Assembly: GCA_030447545.1 (NCBI GenBank)
Contig: JAUJOV010000001.1
Coordinates: 62,001-126,000 of the forward strand
Source: Sphingomicrobium sp.
Lineage (GTDB): Bacteria > Pseudomonadota > Alphaproteobacteria > Sphingomonadales > Sphingomonadaceae
DNA: 64,000 nucleotides
Direction: 5' to 3'
Positions 46,478 through 56,285 of the stretch are shown in pieces (within the stretch, counting starts at the first letter, position 1; every line of letters begins with the position of its first letter). A model generated the notes under the pieces. The model saw nothing but the letters and a program-made list of their open reading frames with translations. It made no database searches and was not told the origin of the DNA. The translations under genes were made by a program, and so were the position numbers.

Positions 46478-47814
46478 CGTTATCTGCCCTCAGCGATCCC
46501 GACCGCGGCGCGATGCTCCACGCGATCGGCGCGGCATCGGTCGACGAGCTGTTCCGCGACGTGCCGCAGGAGGCGCGGCTCACCGGGGCCGGCACGGCTG
46601 CTGAACCATGCGTCCGAGCTCGCCGTCGACCGCCAGCTGACGGGGCCTGCGCGAAAAAACCTGGTTGCGGGCGAAGCGCCGTTCTTCCTCGGCTGGTGCG
46701 CCTATCGCCACTACATCCCGGCGAGCGTCGACGCCGTGATCCAGCGCGGCGAGTTCCTGACTGCCTACACGCCCTATCAGCCGGAGATCGCGCAGGGCAC
46801 GTTGCAGGTATTGTTCGAGTTCCAGACCCAGGTCGCTCGGCTGTACGGCTGCGAGGTCGCGAACGCATCGATGTACGACGGTTCGACCGCCTGCTGGGAA
46901 GCGATCGTGATGGCGCGGCGGATTGGCGCGCCGCGGCAAGGCGATCCTCCTGTCGGACTTCACCCGCATTATGTGAGCCGTCGCGGACACGATGGCGCGG
47001 TTCACCGGCGACGTGTTCTCGATACGGCGCTGCTCCGAGCTCAACGCTGAGAGCGATGCCGAGCGGCCGATCGCGGCGATCGACGGCGAGACCAGCGCCG
47101 TGGTGGTCCAGTACCCGGACATCCTCGGCCGGATTACCGATTTGATCGATCGCCGAGGCGGCGCACGCCAAGGGCGCGCTACTGATCGCCGTCGTCACCG
47201 AGCCGGTGGCCCTGGGCCTGATCCGCCTGGAGATGGGGCGCGGACATCGTCGTCGGGGAAGGCCAGGCGATCGGAGTGGGACTGCAGTTCGGCGGCCGTA
47301 CGTACACCTGCGACCTCCGCGAAGTTCGTCCGGCAGATGCCCGGGCGCCTGGCCGGCAGACGGTCGACGCGGAGGGCAAGCGCGGCTTCGTGCTGACCCC
47401 TTTCGACGCGCGGAGCAGCACATCCGCGCGAGAAGGCGACGTCCAACATCTGCACCAACCTGTGGCCCTGCGCGCTCGCCTCGTACGACATGACGCCGCT
47501 GGGCGAGAAGGCATGCGACAGCTCGCTCAATGGAATCACGCGTACATGCGTGAGGTCGCGGACCGGTTGCGCCATCCTCGGCATCGAGCTCGTCAACGAC
47601 AGTTTCTTCAACGAGTTCACCGTGAAGCTGTCGGTCGAGGCGCGCCGGCGGTGCGGGCGCTGGCCGACCGCGGGATCCTGGGCGGAGTGTCCCCGGGAGC
47701 AGTTCTATCCGGGCGCGGACGCGCTTCAGAACGGCTTGTGCTGGTGGTGACCGAAACGACCACGGACGAAGACATCGGCGCGCTCGAAGCGGGCCTGAAG
47801 GAGTGTGCCAGTGA
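46478..47814 (+). CDS. gcvPA: glycine dehydrogenase subunit 1 (frameshifts)
   Basis: N-terminal half of the split P protein, a PLP glycine decarboxylase. Readable blocks: [140 protein letters not shown] and [15 protein letters not shown]. About ten indels. The start is uncertain: sequence similar to [14 protein letters not shown] begins at 46478, but no clear start codon is read there. The end is placed at the TGA overlapping the gcvPB GTG. Confidence 0.87.
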
Positions 47815-49360
47815 ATCGTCAATCCGTCAGGCTGGCGGCCCGCCGCTCCGGCCAGCGAGCAGGGCCGGGCGAGACCGTGACCGGCAACCGCGCGCTGATG
47901 CTCGAGGAGCCGCTGCTGTTCGAAATCGGCAGCACGGAGCAGACCGGCGTGGACTTCCAGCAGCTGCAGCCGGCGACCTCTCGGCTCGGCAGCCCTCGAG
48001 CGCAACCGGCTGATCGGTCTTGCCGGCCTGTCCGAGCTCGAAGCCGTGCGCCACTACACGCGGCTGTCGCGCCAGAATTACGCGATCGATCTCGGCTGTC
48101 TCGCCGGCTCGTGCACGATGAAGCACAACCCGCGCTCAACGAGAAGGTCGCTAGGCTTGGGCTTTGCCGACATCCACCTGCTCCAGCCGGTCGACACCGT
48201 CCAGGGCGCGCTCGAGCTGATCGACCTCGTCGGCCACTGGCTGCTGACTCTGACCGGCATGCACACGTCGCGGATGAGCCCAAGGCCGGCGCCCACGGCG
48301 AGCTGTGCGGGCTGCTGTGCATCCGCGCGGCGCTCGAGGCGCGCGGCGATGCGCGCGAGGTGGCGCGGTGCCGGAAAGCGCACGGCACCAACCCCGCGAC
48401 CGCGGCCTTTGCTGGCTATCGGGTCGAGAACATCCCCGCCAACGCAGACGGTCGGGTCGATCTCGATCGCCTTGAAGTCGCGGCTCGGCCCGGATGCTGC
48501 TGGGGTGATGATCACCAACCCGAACATCTGCGGTCTGTTCGAGCCCGACATGAAGGCGATTTCCGACGCGTGCATGCGGCGGGCGGCCTTGCCTATTGCG
48601 ACGGCGCCAACTTCAACGCCATCGTCGGCAAGGTCCGCCCAAGTGACCTGGGCATCGACGCGATGCACATCAACCTGCACAAGACCTTCGACCCCGCACG
48701 GCGGCGGCCCGGGCGCCGGGCCATCGTGCTGGCCGGAGGCGCTGTCGCCGTCTTCGCCCCGCTTCCATCCGAAAAGCAGGGCGACGGGTTCGTCCTGGTC
48801 GAGGAAGAAATCGCCGGCGAGCATCACTCGCAGAGCTTCGGCCGGATGGTCGCCTTCCACGGCCAGATGGGCATGTTCGTCGCGCGTGGCCGCCTACATG
48901 CTGAGCCACGGCGCCGACGGCCTCGCGCAGGTGGCCGAGGATGCGGTGCCAACGCCAATTACATCCTGCGCTCGCTTCAGGGCGTGCTCGACGCGCCGTT
49001 CGCCGACAGCGGCCCGCATGCACGGCGATCTTCTCCGATCGCGGCTTTGCCGGGGGACTAGGCACGCTCGACCTTGCCAAGGCGCTGATCGACGAGGGCT
49101 TCCACCCGATGACCATGTACTTCCCGCTGGTGGTGACGGCGCGATGCTGGTCGAGCCGACCGAGACCTGATCCAGGCGAGCCTCGATCAGTTCATCATCG
49201 CCGCGCTGCGCTCGATCGCCGAGCGCGCCTGTGGCCGGCGACCAGAGCCTCAAGGCGGCGCCGGTGCACGCTCCGCGGCGGCGGCTCGACGAGACCTCCC
49301 GCGGCGAGGAAGCCGGTGCTGGTGTACAATGATCCGGAAAGCGCGCAGGCGGCGGAGTGA
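47811..49360 (+). CDS. gcvPB: glycine dehydrogenase subunit 2 (frameshifts)
   Basis: C-terminal half of split P protein carrying the PLP lysine. Blocks: GNRALMLEEPLLFEIGSTEQTGVDF, AVRHYTRLSRQNYAIDLG, GSCTMKHNPR, DIHLLQPVDTVQGALELIDL, AAFAGYRVENIPANADGRVDL, GVMITNPNICGLFEPDMKAI, LGIDAMHINLHKTFDPAHGGG (PLP-binding Lys), AYMLSHGADGLAQVAEDAV and GFHPMTMYFPLVV. It ends VLVYNDPESAQAAE. About ten indels. Start GTG 47811; its stop overlaps the next gene (GTGA), so five genes are coupled. Confidence 0.9.
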
Positions 49361-49968
49361 GCGACGGCCGCCGCTCTACGAGGCGCGCCGGCGGCCGAGC
49401 AAGGCCGCCGCTCCGCGCCGGCGGCGCTGCGCAATCGCGAACCGATCGCTGACGTGCTTCGCGAGTGGCCGAGCGGGGGCTGGTGCTCGAAGTCGCGAGC
49501 GGACGGGCGGAGCATGCGTCCATTTCGCTCGGCTTCGTCGCTCGAATGGCAGCCGAGCGACACGCACGCCAATGCGCTTTCCTCGATCCGCGGGTGGCGC
49601 GAGCAGGGCGGCCTGCCGAACCTGCGCGAGCGATCGAGATCGACGCGAGCTCGCCGGACTGGCCGATCGAAAGCGCCGAGGTGGTGCTCAACATCAACAT
49701 GGCGCACATCAGCCTGCGTGGGTGGCCTCGCTCGGGCTGGATCAAGCGGGAGCGGCCCGGGCTGAACGGCGGCTCGCTGGCCTCTACGCCCCTGTTCAAG
49801 GATGGCGTCGAAACCGCGGCTTCGAACCTGCATTCGACGCCGATCTCAAGGCGCGGGACTGGGCTTCTACGGCGGGTCGAGGACTTCGCCGACGCCGCCG
49901 CCGCCGAGGGTTTCGCCGCTGAGGCGGCCGATGCCGGCCAACAACCTGATGCTGCTGTTCCGGGCTGA
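49357..49968 (+). CDS. DUF938 SAM-dependent methyltransferase-like protein (frameshifts)
   Basis: About 200 residues, fused from several frames. GLVLEVASGRAEHA is the SAM-binding GxG loop, followed by WQPSDTHANALSSIR, ASSPDWPIESAEVVLNINMAHIS (the DUF938 signature region), LYGPWFKDG-like sequence and NNLMLLFR at the end. GTG 49357 overlaps the gcvPB stop. DUF938 proteins are predicted methyltransferases of unknown substrate. At least five indels; the exact end is approximate. Confidence 0.75.
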
Positions 49969-50022
49969 TCCGGCGACGCGGCACTTAAGCAAAAGCTTTA
50001 CCGGCCCGTTTATCCGGGTCGC

Positions 50023-50431
50023 ATGGACAGCAGCAGCAACTGCCACAACCGTCGCTCCCGCCGCTCGCAGGTGATGCTTGCCGCAAGCATCGAGCAGGTC
50101 GGTTCGCCGCGTCCGGTCACGCTTCGCAACCTTCCGCCGACGGCGCCCTGATCCAGAGCGACAATCTGCCGCAGGTCGGCTCAGAAGTGCTCTTCCGCCG
50201 AGTGGAGTTCATGGTCCGTGGCCGGGTGGTCTGGGTCGAGGGACGCTTGCCGGAATTGCGTTCGAGGACAAGCCCGAGCCGGAGCAGGTGCTGCGCCACG
50301 TCCCCGACGCCGCGGCCCAAGGTGCAGCTTCGGCACGCGCCCGGGTTTTCGCACGCCGACATGACCGCCGAGGAGCGCAGACTGGTCGACAGCTGGCAGT
50401 GGAGCTCGACGGCGATCGACCCCGCGGGTAG
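50023..50431 (+). CDS. single PilZ-domain protein (frameshifts)
   Basis: MDSSSNCHNRRSRRSQVMLAASIE carries the RRxxR-type c-di-GMP contact (RRSRRSQ) at the PilZ start; the second motif LSADGALIQSDN-like (D/NxSxxG) follows after a frame slip. Then VGSEVLFRRVEFMVRGRVVWVEG and, after another slip, GIAFEDKPE. A C-terminal HADMTAEERRLVDSWQWSS stretch ends at or near 50431. PilZ proteins act as cyclic-di-GMP receptors. It converges on a second PilZ gene, and the 3' ends nearly touch (50431 and 50434). Confidence 0.72.
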
Positions 50432-50433
50432 AC

Positions 50434-51075
50434 TCAGCCCGTCGCGCGAAGCAGCTCGCGCTGTTCGTGAAGCCACTCGACGAGCTCCGAAAGCGCAAGC
50501 AGTTTGGTTGAACGTGATCCCGTAGTAGCGCTGCCGTCCCGCCAGCGCACGACGCCCTGCTGGGGCGCGAGTCCTCGGGAAGGGTCACGACCACGCCGGA
50601 GCCGACCTCGAGGTCGCGGTCGAATTCGACCTTCACGCCACCCTGCGAGATGTCATGCGCACGCATGCCATAGACATGCGCCTCCCTGGCGCACGGACGC
50701 GATGCAGCGGATCTCGACGCGCGGCATCCTCGGCCGCGGCCCATCCATGGAGTTGGCGAGCAAGGCGACCACGTCGACCGACCCTGTTGAACTTGATCCG
50801 ACGCAAGCGTCGCGGACCCAGCTCATCGACGCCCTCGATCTTCTCCGCGCTTGAGCTCGACGGCAAGGCGGTGCGCCGGCTCGAGCGGCAGTAGGCGCGG
50901 ATCAGCATCCCGCCTTCGGAGATGTTCTTGATGAGGCACAGTTCCCGGCGGTCGCCGACGGTCAGCGTGCCGACCCGGAACAAGGTCCGCTGTCGCTCGC
51001 CGTCACGCGGTCGAGCGGGTGCGGAGCGCTTGTCGACAGCGAGTAGAGCGTCGTCTCGACCGGTTGTTCTTCCAC
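50434..51075 (-). CDS. double PilZ-domain protein (frameshifts)
   Basis: Two PilZ-like domains in one protein. The first: FRVGTLTVGDRRELCLIKNISEGGMLIRAYC, with DRREL and NISEGG matching the bipartite c-di-GMP motif. The second: RCIASVREG-like sequence, then YGMRAHDISQGGVKVEFDRDLEVGSGVVVTLPEDL, with DISQGG. Between them is a slip into IKFNRVDVV. It ends LVEWLHEQRELLRATG (TGA 50434-50436). GTG 51075 is a likely start; an in-frame ATG at 51156 would reach the upstream TonB receptor. At least three indels. Confidence 0.72.
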
Positions 51076-51158
51076 ACTCAGCTCCGCCGCAGGACTCTGC
51101 CCCAGCAGCCGAGGCTTACCAGTTGGTGACCATTGCTCGGGCTGGGCGGCCGGCACGG

Positions 51159-53630
51159 TCAGCGCGGCTCGCCGGCGCGCTGGCGCCGGAAGGCTTCGCG
51201 GCGGCAGGAACAGCTTGCGCAGCGAGATCGAGACGGTGCGGCCGAGCGGGTCGAGCAGGTCCGACTGGTAGCTCGTCGGGACCTGGCCCGCCGAATTGCG
51301 ACCCGCGGCTTGGCATCGAGCAGGTTGCGAACCTCGAAGCGCACGGACGCGCCGCGGGCGCCACGGGTGCTTCGAGACCAGGTCGAAGCGCTGGCCCGGG
51401 TCTGGCGAACAGCCCTCAGGTGGAAGGTGGCAAGCGGCGAGAAAGCAGATCGTCGCCGGTGGCGCTCTCGACCCGTGTCGCGCTTCGCCAGTCGGCCGAG
51501 AGGCGCGCTCAAGGCCGTTGTTGAACCAGCCGGCCTGCGCCTCGATCTCGTGGCGCGTGGGCGCCCGCCCGTCTGGCCGAGCGCGTCGCCGCCGAGATAG
51601 TCGAGCTGAGCAAGTCCGGGCCGGATCGTCACCTCGGCGACCCGGTTGAGCGTGGGGGTCAGCGAGAATTGCCGCCGTCCGCCTTGTCTGCCGCCGCCGA
51701 GGAACCGTCCGACGCCGCCGCCGCCGCGCCCGCCGCCGCCGCGCGGCGGCGGGCCTTGCGCCCCCGAGGGCGGACCCGATTGCGTGCCGCGCATCGCCCG
51801 GAACCGCTCGATCGCGGCCTGGGACGGACGCGCGGAGCGCAGCGACTTGGTAAAGTCGAAGCCCCAGCGCAAAGTGTCGCGCCGCGCCTCGTCATAATTG
51901 ATGGGCCTCAGGTCCACTCGCACGAGCCGGCCGGACGCGTCGCGCTCGACGCGCTCGGGGAAGGCCGCTTCGAGCGCGGCGCTCGGTCCCGGGAAGCTCG
52001 ACACCGGATTGTCGATGCGCGTGCGGACATATTCGCCGCGGAGCGTCACGTCGGTCTCCTCGAACGGCTTCCAGTTGCCGCCGAGCTTGATCACGTTGCG
52101 GCGGTCGGCGAGCAGATCGGGATTGCCGCCGGTGATCGCGCTCACCAGCACGGTCTCGCCGCTCGTGAAGTCGAACAAACGTGTACCGGGAGTCTCGAAG
52201 ATCGGATCTCCGAGTTGCGCGATGCTCGGCGCGCCCTCCTCGCGAGTCCAGCTCCCGAGCAGGTTCAGGCGCTCGAGCGGCGACCAGTTCGCACCGGCAC
52301 CGAGCGTCGTGAGCGTCCCGAAGTCCGAAAGCTGCTCGACCTCGGCATTGCCGTTGAGCGTCAGGTTTCCAAGCGCGCTGAAGTCGCGGTTGCGCCTCGA
52401 TACCGGCAGGTCGAGGTTCGCGCTGGCGCTGCCGCGCGTGCGCTCAAGGTCCACGGAGCTGGATAGATCCGCGCGGCGGCGGTTGCTGTCGCGGGCAAGC
52501 GTGCTTGCGCCCACGCGCACCGTGAAATTGGCCTCGCCCGCGGGCAGTGCGAACAGCGGCCCATTGGCCATCAGGTCGAGATCGCCCGAGGTCGTCAGGG
52601 TCCGCGCCCGGTCGCTGCGCACCTGGGTGTCGCGCTGCGTGCGCGTGACTGCTCGAGCGGCGTCACCATTGCCGGTGACGGACCAGCGCCAGCGGTCCTG
52701 GTTGCCATTGAGAGTGAGGCCGACGTGGGCGTTGGTGCTGTTGGTCTCGCGCGCAAGCGGTTCGAGCCCGATGTCTCCGAGCCCGAGCAGCGAGCGGCCC
52801 TCGCTGTGCTCGACTTCGGTGTTCAAAGTCGCTCCCACGTCGCCGAACACTGTGCGGTTGATCGTTGCCGATCCGCGCACGAGGCGCCGTGAGCCAATCA
52901 GGCTGCGCGCCGATCGCTCGTCGGCGCTGGCGTCCGTGGCGCGCGCAATGTCGCGCTCGCCTTCGCTCAGCGGCGAATTGCCCTCGGCGCGCAGGTTGAC
53001 CGTCGTGCGGCCGTCGCGGTTGATCTGGAGCCGGGTGATATCGGTGAGGCCGCCGACATAGCCGCCTTCCGTGGCGGTGCGCCCCTCGACCCGCGTCGCG
53101 GTCGAGCGGAAGCGCTGGCGAAGCACGATATTCACGACGCGCTGGTCGGCGCGGTAGCCGTATTTAAGCGCAACTTCCTCGGGCAGGATATCGACCCGGG
53201 CGATGGCTTCGGTCGGGATGTCGCGCAGCTCGCGGAAGCTCGAGATGCGCTGGCCGTTGAGGAGCAGGATCGGCCGCTCTCCGCCGCGGCCGCGGGCGCT
53301 TCCGATCTGCGGGCCGAGCGCTTCGAGCAGTTCGGTGATGTCGCTTGCTCCGGTCGCCCGAATGTCGCGCGGGTCGAGCTGATTTTCGGGCGGGACGTCG
53401 CCGATGACTGAGCCGCGCCTGACGCCGGTTACGACGATCTCCTCGCCGTCTTCCTCTTCGTACAAGGCGTCATCCTGTGTCGGCTGCGCGTCGGGAGGAG
53501 CGGGCGTCTGGCCGTACCCGGGGGCTGCGAGCGCGATGGCGCTCGCGAGAGAGGCCTTGAGCCCGAGTTTGAGTGTTTCCGTTCGCACTTGGAGCTCGCT
53601 GAGAGCCGGTGGCTGAACACTTCCTGACAT
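51159..53630 (-). CDS. TonB-dependent receptor with Gly/Arg-rich insert (C-terminal frameshifts)
   Basis: About 820 residues. A signal region near LKASLASAIALAAPGYGQ is followed by an acidic segment with the TonB box GEEIVVTGVRRG. Plug domain: SDITELLEALGPQIGSARG, ERPILLLNGQRISSFRELRDIPTEAIARVDILPEEVALKYGY. The barrel runs to RPGLAQLDYLGGDALGQTGG, after which two or three slips occur; FSPLATFHLR and SVRFEVRNLLDAKPR are still readable. A Gly/Arg-rich stretch (GGGGRGGGGVGRFLGGGRQG) lies at about 51680-51770. Ligand unknown. The exact end near 51159 is uncertain. Confidence 0.85.
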   Translation of the reverse strand: MSGSVQPPALSELQVRTETLKLGLKASLASAIALAAPGYGQTPAPPDAQPTQDDALYEEEDGEEIVVTGVRRGSVIGDVPPENQLDPRDIRATGASDITELLEALGPQIGSARGRGGERPILLLNGQRISSFRELRDIPTEAIARVDILPEEVALKYGYRADQRVVNIVLRQRFRSTATRVEGRTATEGGYVGGLTDITRLQINRDGRTTVNLRAEGNSPLSEGERDIARATDASADERSARSLIGSRRLVRGSATINRTVFGDVGATLNTEVEHSEGRSLLGLGDIGLEPLARETNSTNAHVGLTLNGNQDRWRWSVTGNGDAARAVTRTQRDTQVRSDRARTLTTSGDLDLMANGPLFALPAGEANFTVRVGASTLARDSNRRRADLSSSVDLERTRGSASANLDLPVSRRNRDFSALGNLTLNGNAEVEQLSDFGTLTTLGAGANWSPLERLNLLGSWTREEGAPSIAQLGDPIFETPGTRLFDFTSGETVLVSAITGGNPDLLADRRNVIKLGGNWKPFEETDVTLRGEYVRTRIDNPVSSFPGPSAALEAAFPERVERDASGRLVRVDLRPINYDEARRDTLRWGFDFTKSLRSARPSQAAIERFRAMRGTQSGPPSGAQGPPPRGGGGRGGGGVGRFLGGGRQGGRRQFSLTPTLNRVAEVTIRPGLAQLDYLGGDALGQTGGRPRATRSRRRPAGSTTALSAPLGRLAKRDTGRERHRRRSAFSPLATFHLRAVRQTRASASTWSRSTRGARGASVRFEVRNLLDAKPRVAIRRARSRRATSRTCSTRSAAPSRSRCASCSCRREAFRRQRAGEPR

Positions 53631-53706
53631 CGGCGAAGCCCTTCGGCCAAGGGGCTTGCTGCGCCGACCGATGGGCGCGGCAGCGCGACGTACGGAAGGA
53701 CGATGC

Positions 53707-54810
53707 CTAGTAGAGAAACATCGGCATGTTCTCGATCCGGACCAGCCTGGCTCGATAGCGCGAGGGATCGTAGAGCGCGGCTACGTCGACGAATTTTTCA
53801 CCCGCCTCGAGCGTTTCGACCGGTACGTGGGTGTAATTGCCGCTCTTGAGCGCAACCATGCGGCCGTGGTCCCCCCGCGCCATCAACTGGACGGCGAGGG
53901 CACCGAAGGCGAGACCGACCATCCGGTCCATTGCGTCGGGCTCGCCGGCGCGCATCAGATAAGCGAGTTCCTGGACGACCGTGCCGAAGCCAAGTCTCTG
54001 CTTGATTGCGCGGCCGAGCCGGCGGCTGACACTGATTTCGTCACGGTCGCTGCCGGCCAGCTGGCGCGTTGCAGAGTCGAAGCCGGTCTCGCCGGCGATG
54101 CTTGCTCCTTCGGAGATCACGCACATTGCATAGCACGCGCCGCTGTCCGCCTTGTCCTGCGCGAGGAGCGGCAGCAGCTGGTCGAGCTCGGCGGGTATTT
54201 CGGCGATGACGGTCCGGTCGACCTGGGCAAGGAAGCCGGCGAGCAGCGCGGTTTCCCCGCTCCGCCGCCCGAACAGCTCGACGATCCCGATCCGCTCGTG
54301 GCTTTCGACGGTCGTGCGCAGGGCGTTGATCGCCTCGACCGAGCGGCTGATGGCGGTCGAGAAGCCGATCGCATAATCGGTGCCGAAGACATCATTGTCC
54401 ATCGTCTTGGGGATCGACACGATCGGTACGCCGTGACTCGACAGATGCGCAGAAAAGCGAAGCGTGCCGTCGCCGCCGAGCGTGATCAGTGCGTCGACCC
54501 CGAGGCGCTCGAGGACGTTGATGACGTGGACGGTCCTGTCGCCGTCGGCGATCGTTCGCGGATCGATCCGTGACGTGTGGAGGATCGTCCCGCCCATGCG
54601 ATCGATGCCGCGCACCGACTCGCGCCGGAGCGGCACGCAATTGGCGGCGATCGACGCCGGATCGTCGGGGTCGATGTCGAGCACTCCGCCCCAGCCGCGC
54701 TTGAAGCCGATCACTTCCCAGCCGAGATCGTCGGCCGACAGAGTGATTGAACGAATGCACGGGTTCAGGCCCGGAACATCGCCGCCGCCGGTCAGAATGC
54801 CGAGTTTCAT
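53707..54810 (-). CDS. 6-phosphofructokinase, group III (ATP or PPi donor unclear)
   Basis: Phosphorylates fructose 6-phosphate. 367 residues. GILTGGGDVPGLNPCIRSI forms the phosphate loop, ITLGGDGTLRF is the donor site and IPKTMDNDVFGTDYAIGF the catalytic loop. Gly in GGDGT is ATP-like, while Lys in PKTMDND is typical of PPi-using or group III enzymes, so the donor cannot be fixed from sequence alone. The gene is intact and starts at the last core-like gene before the accessory region. Confidence 0.9.
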   Translation of the reverse strand: MKLGILTGGGDVPGLNPCIRSITLSADDLGWEVIGFKRGWGGVLDIDPDDPASIAANCVPLRRESVRGIDRMGGTILHTSRIDPRTIADGDRTVHVINVLERLGVDALITLGGDGTLRFSAHLSSHGVPIVSIPKTMDNDVFGTDYAIGFSTAISRSVEAINALRTTVESHERIGIVELFGRRSGETALLAGFLAQVDRTVIAEIPAELDQLLPLLAQDKADSGACYAMCVISEGASIAGETGFDSATRQLAGSDRDEISVSRRLGRAIKQRLGFGTVVQELAYLMRAGEPDAMDRMVGLAFGALAVQLMARGDHGRMVALKSGNYTHVPVETLEAGEKFVDVAALYDPSRYRARLVRIENMPMFLY

Positions 54811-55165
54811 CTCACCCGATCCGGTGCCCCATTCGAAAGATACCCCGCGCGCGTGAAGTGCCGGGGGGTGCAGCAGTCCTGCACGAAGCGGTCTCCAGCC
54901 GTCAAATTCGCTGTTCCAAGCCTGTTTACAGGGAAAATCGCCCGGGGAGCGATGCCTGAACTCTCCTCCCCGCTGGCCGTCCCCCTCGGAAATAGCTGTC
55001 CCGCTGTCAATCGACGGCCGACGCCGGTGACGATCGAAACTAGAGAGCGGCAGGGATGCTTCTGCTTAAATTCGCCCTGGCCTAATTTGACCGGCGCACC
55101 GCCTCTATCGGGCCGCGGCCGGAGCTCTTTGCAGCGGTTTCGAGCTTGTCCTGAAGCGGACGATG
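54811..55165. other. 355-bp stretch without a recognisable gene
   Basis: Holds the upstream region of the phosphofructokinase gene and the boundary of the accessory region. An ORF crosses it on the plus strand into the LysR remnant, but its translation before about 55170 has no family-like features. I see no terminator, repeat or RNA here. Confidence 0.5.
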
Positions 55166-55169
55166 CACG

Positions 55170-55485
55170 AACGGCAGCACTATGCCGTCGGCTTCATGCT
55201 CAAATTGTCGGCTTGTGTGCCGATGCCGGCTTCGAGCCGGACATCACAGAAGAGCTCGACGACTGGCCCACAATTTTGGCTCTTGTGCGGTCAGACTTCG
55301 GAGTCACGATTCTACCAGAGTCCGCTATCTTCGGTGCTGCTGAAGGAGCTTGCTTCAAGCCGCTTCGGCCACGCGCAGCCATGACCAATACTTTCATCTG
55401 CTGCCGGCGCGGTAGCAGCCAGACGGCAGCTGGCGCATTGTTAAACTGGCTGACCGAATCATCAGGGCGACTGATGAGCAAGTAG
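55170..55485 (+). pseudogene. LysR-type regulator remnant (substrate-binding domain only)
   Basis: The last 100 codons resemble the end of a LysR effector domain: HAQIVGLCADAGFEPDITEEL, DDWPTILALVRSDFGVTILPES, then a hydrophobic end TAAGALLNWLTESSG. The N-terminal helix-turn-helix and first half are missing, and nothing upstream matches them in any frame. A decayed 3' remnant is the best reading. Confidence 0.6.
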
Positions 55486-55496
55486 TCGAGTGGGCT

Positions 55497-55738
55497 CCTC
55501 GCAACCGGATCGATAAGGGCAGAACATCTACGCCGTCCCGACGCCCTCTCGCAGGGTGGAATCCTGATCGTTGACGACTGGCACCTGCCGGGATGTCGAA
55601 TGGCCGTCATGGACTACCGGTCGCAGCTCGGCATCAAAGACGAGGTCCATGAGTGGGATGGCAACGCTTACTGGGTTAAACAGCAGCCCTATGGTTATCC
55701 GATGTTCCCCGCGCCCCCTAGCGAAAGTGGACTGCCGA
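55497..55738 (+). pseudogene. methyltransferase remnant (TylF/MycF-like C-terminus)
   Basis: In one frame: ALSQGGILIVDDWHLPGCRMAVMDYRSQLG, then DGNAYWVKQQPYGYPMFP. The IVDDW...G.R.AV pattern matches the end of TylF-type O-methyltransferases. The SAM-binding half is absent. The open frame runs straight into two hairpin repeats, which add VCFPPIPDI- and VCFRPIPDT-type residues before a stop. Adjacent to the LysR remnant. Confidence 0.55.
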
Positions 55739-55802
55739 AGGTCTGCTTTCCACCCATTCCGGACATAGCGGCTTATGTCTGCTTTCGACCCATTCCGGAC
55801 AC
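55739..55802. repeat. dispersed hairpin repeat, copies 4 and 5 in tandem
   Basis: Copies at 55739-55766 and 55775-55802, eight bases apart, differing in the loop (CCACCC versus CGACCC) and in a few arm bases. Located at the end of the methyltransferase remnant. Confidence 0.85.
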
Positions 55803-56285
55803 TAGCGCGGGGTGAGAGGCTGCCGCGCGATTGTCCTCGGCGGCTCTCAGTGGGCCGGGCGAGAGGAGGCCGTAGCGCTCGTTGGCAATGAGCGGTTGTC
55901 CATTACTCACGGGTCGTTATGTGAAGCGGCCGATGCGATTGCTGTGGACGCGGCATTTCGGCGGGACGGCTGTCACTGCCAAGCAGTTCCCTTCTATCGG
56001 CGCAAGTGGTCCGCCATTAGCACGAAGGCCAGCCCCAACAGGAAAGCGCCCACGGGGACCGGCAGCGCCAGCCCCTCGACAAGCGAGCTTATGTGATGAG
56101 GTTCGCCTCTCTTCCGCTTGGCTCAACCGAAGGCTAAGGTGTGAGTGCCGGATCGACCCCCACGAACGGGAGCGAACGATGGCGAGCTATCATCACCTGT
56201 ATCGAGACTCGACAGCAGGGCTGCACTCGCCGCTGGCTGATGTCATTCTTCTCGCCGCCATCGGCATACGAGCAGGAGGTGGGAC
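55803..56285. other. 480-bp stretch without a confident gene
   Basis: Between the tandem repeat and the SH3-MBL gene. On the minus strand, roughly 56120-55990 can be read as a 40-residue hydrophobic peptide (SLVEGLALPVPVGAFLLGL) ending in TAG, possibly a small membrane-protein end, but no start or family is visible. Plus-strand ORFs here have no recognisable features. Confidence 0.4.

Noticed and set aside
54853-55485. 210-residue complete plus-strand gene
   Set aside because: Only the last third resembles a protein family (LysR effector domain); the first part shows no similarity, so I call a remnant instead.
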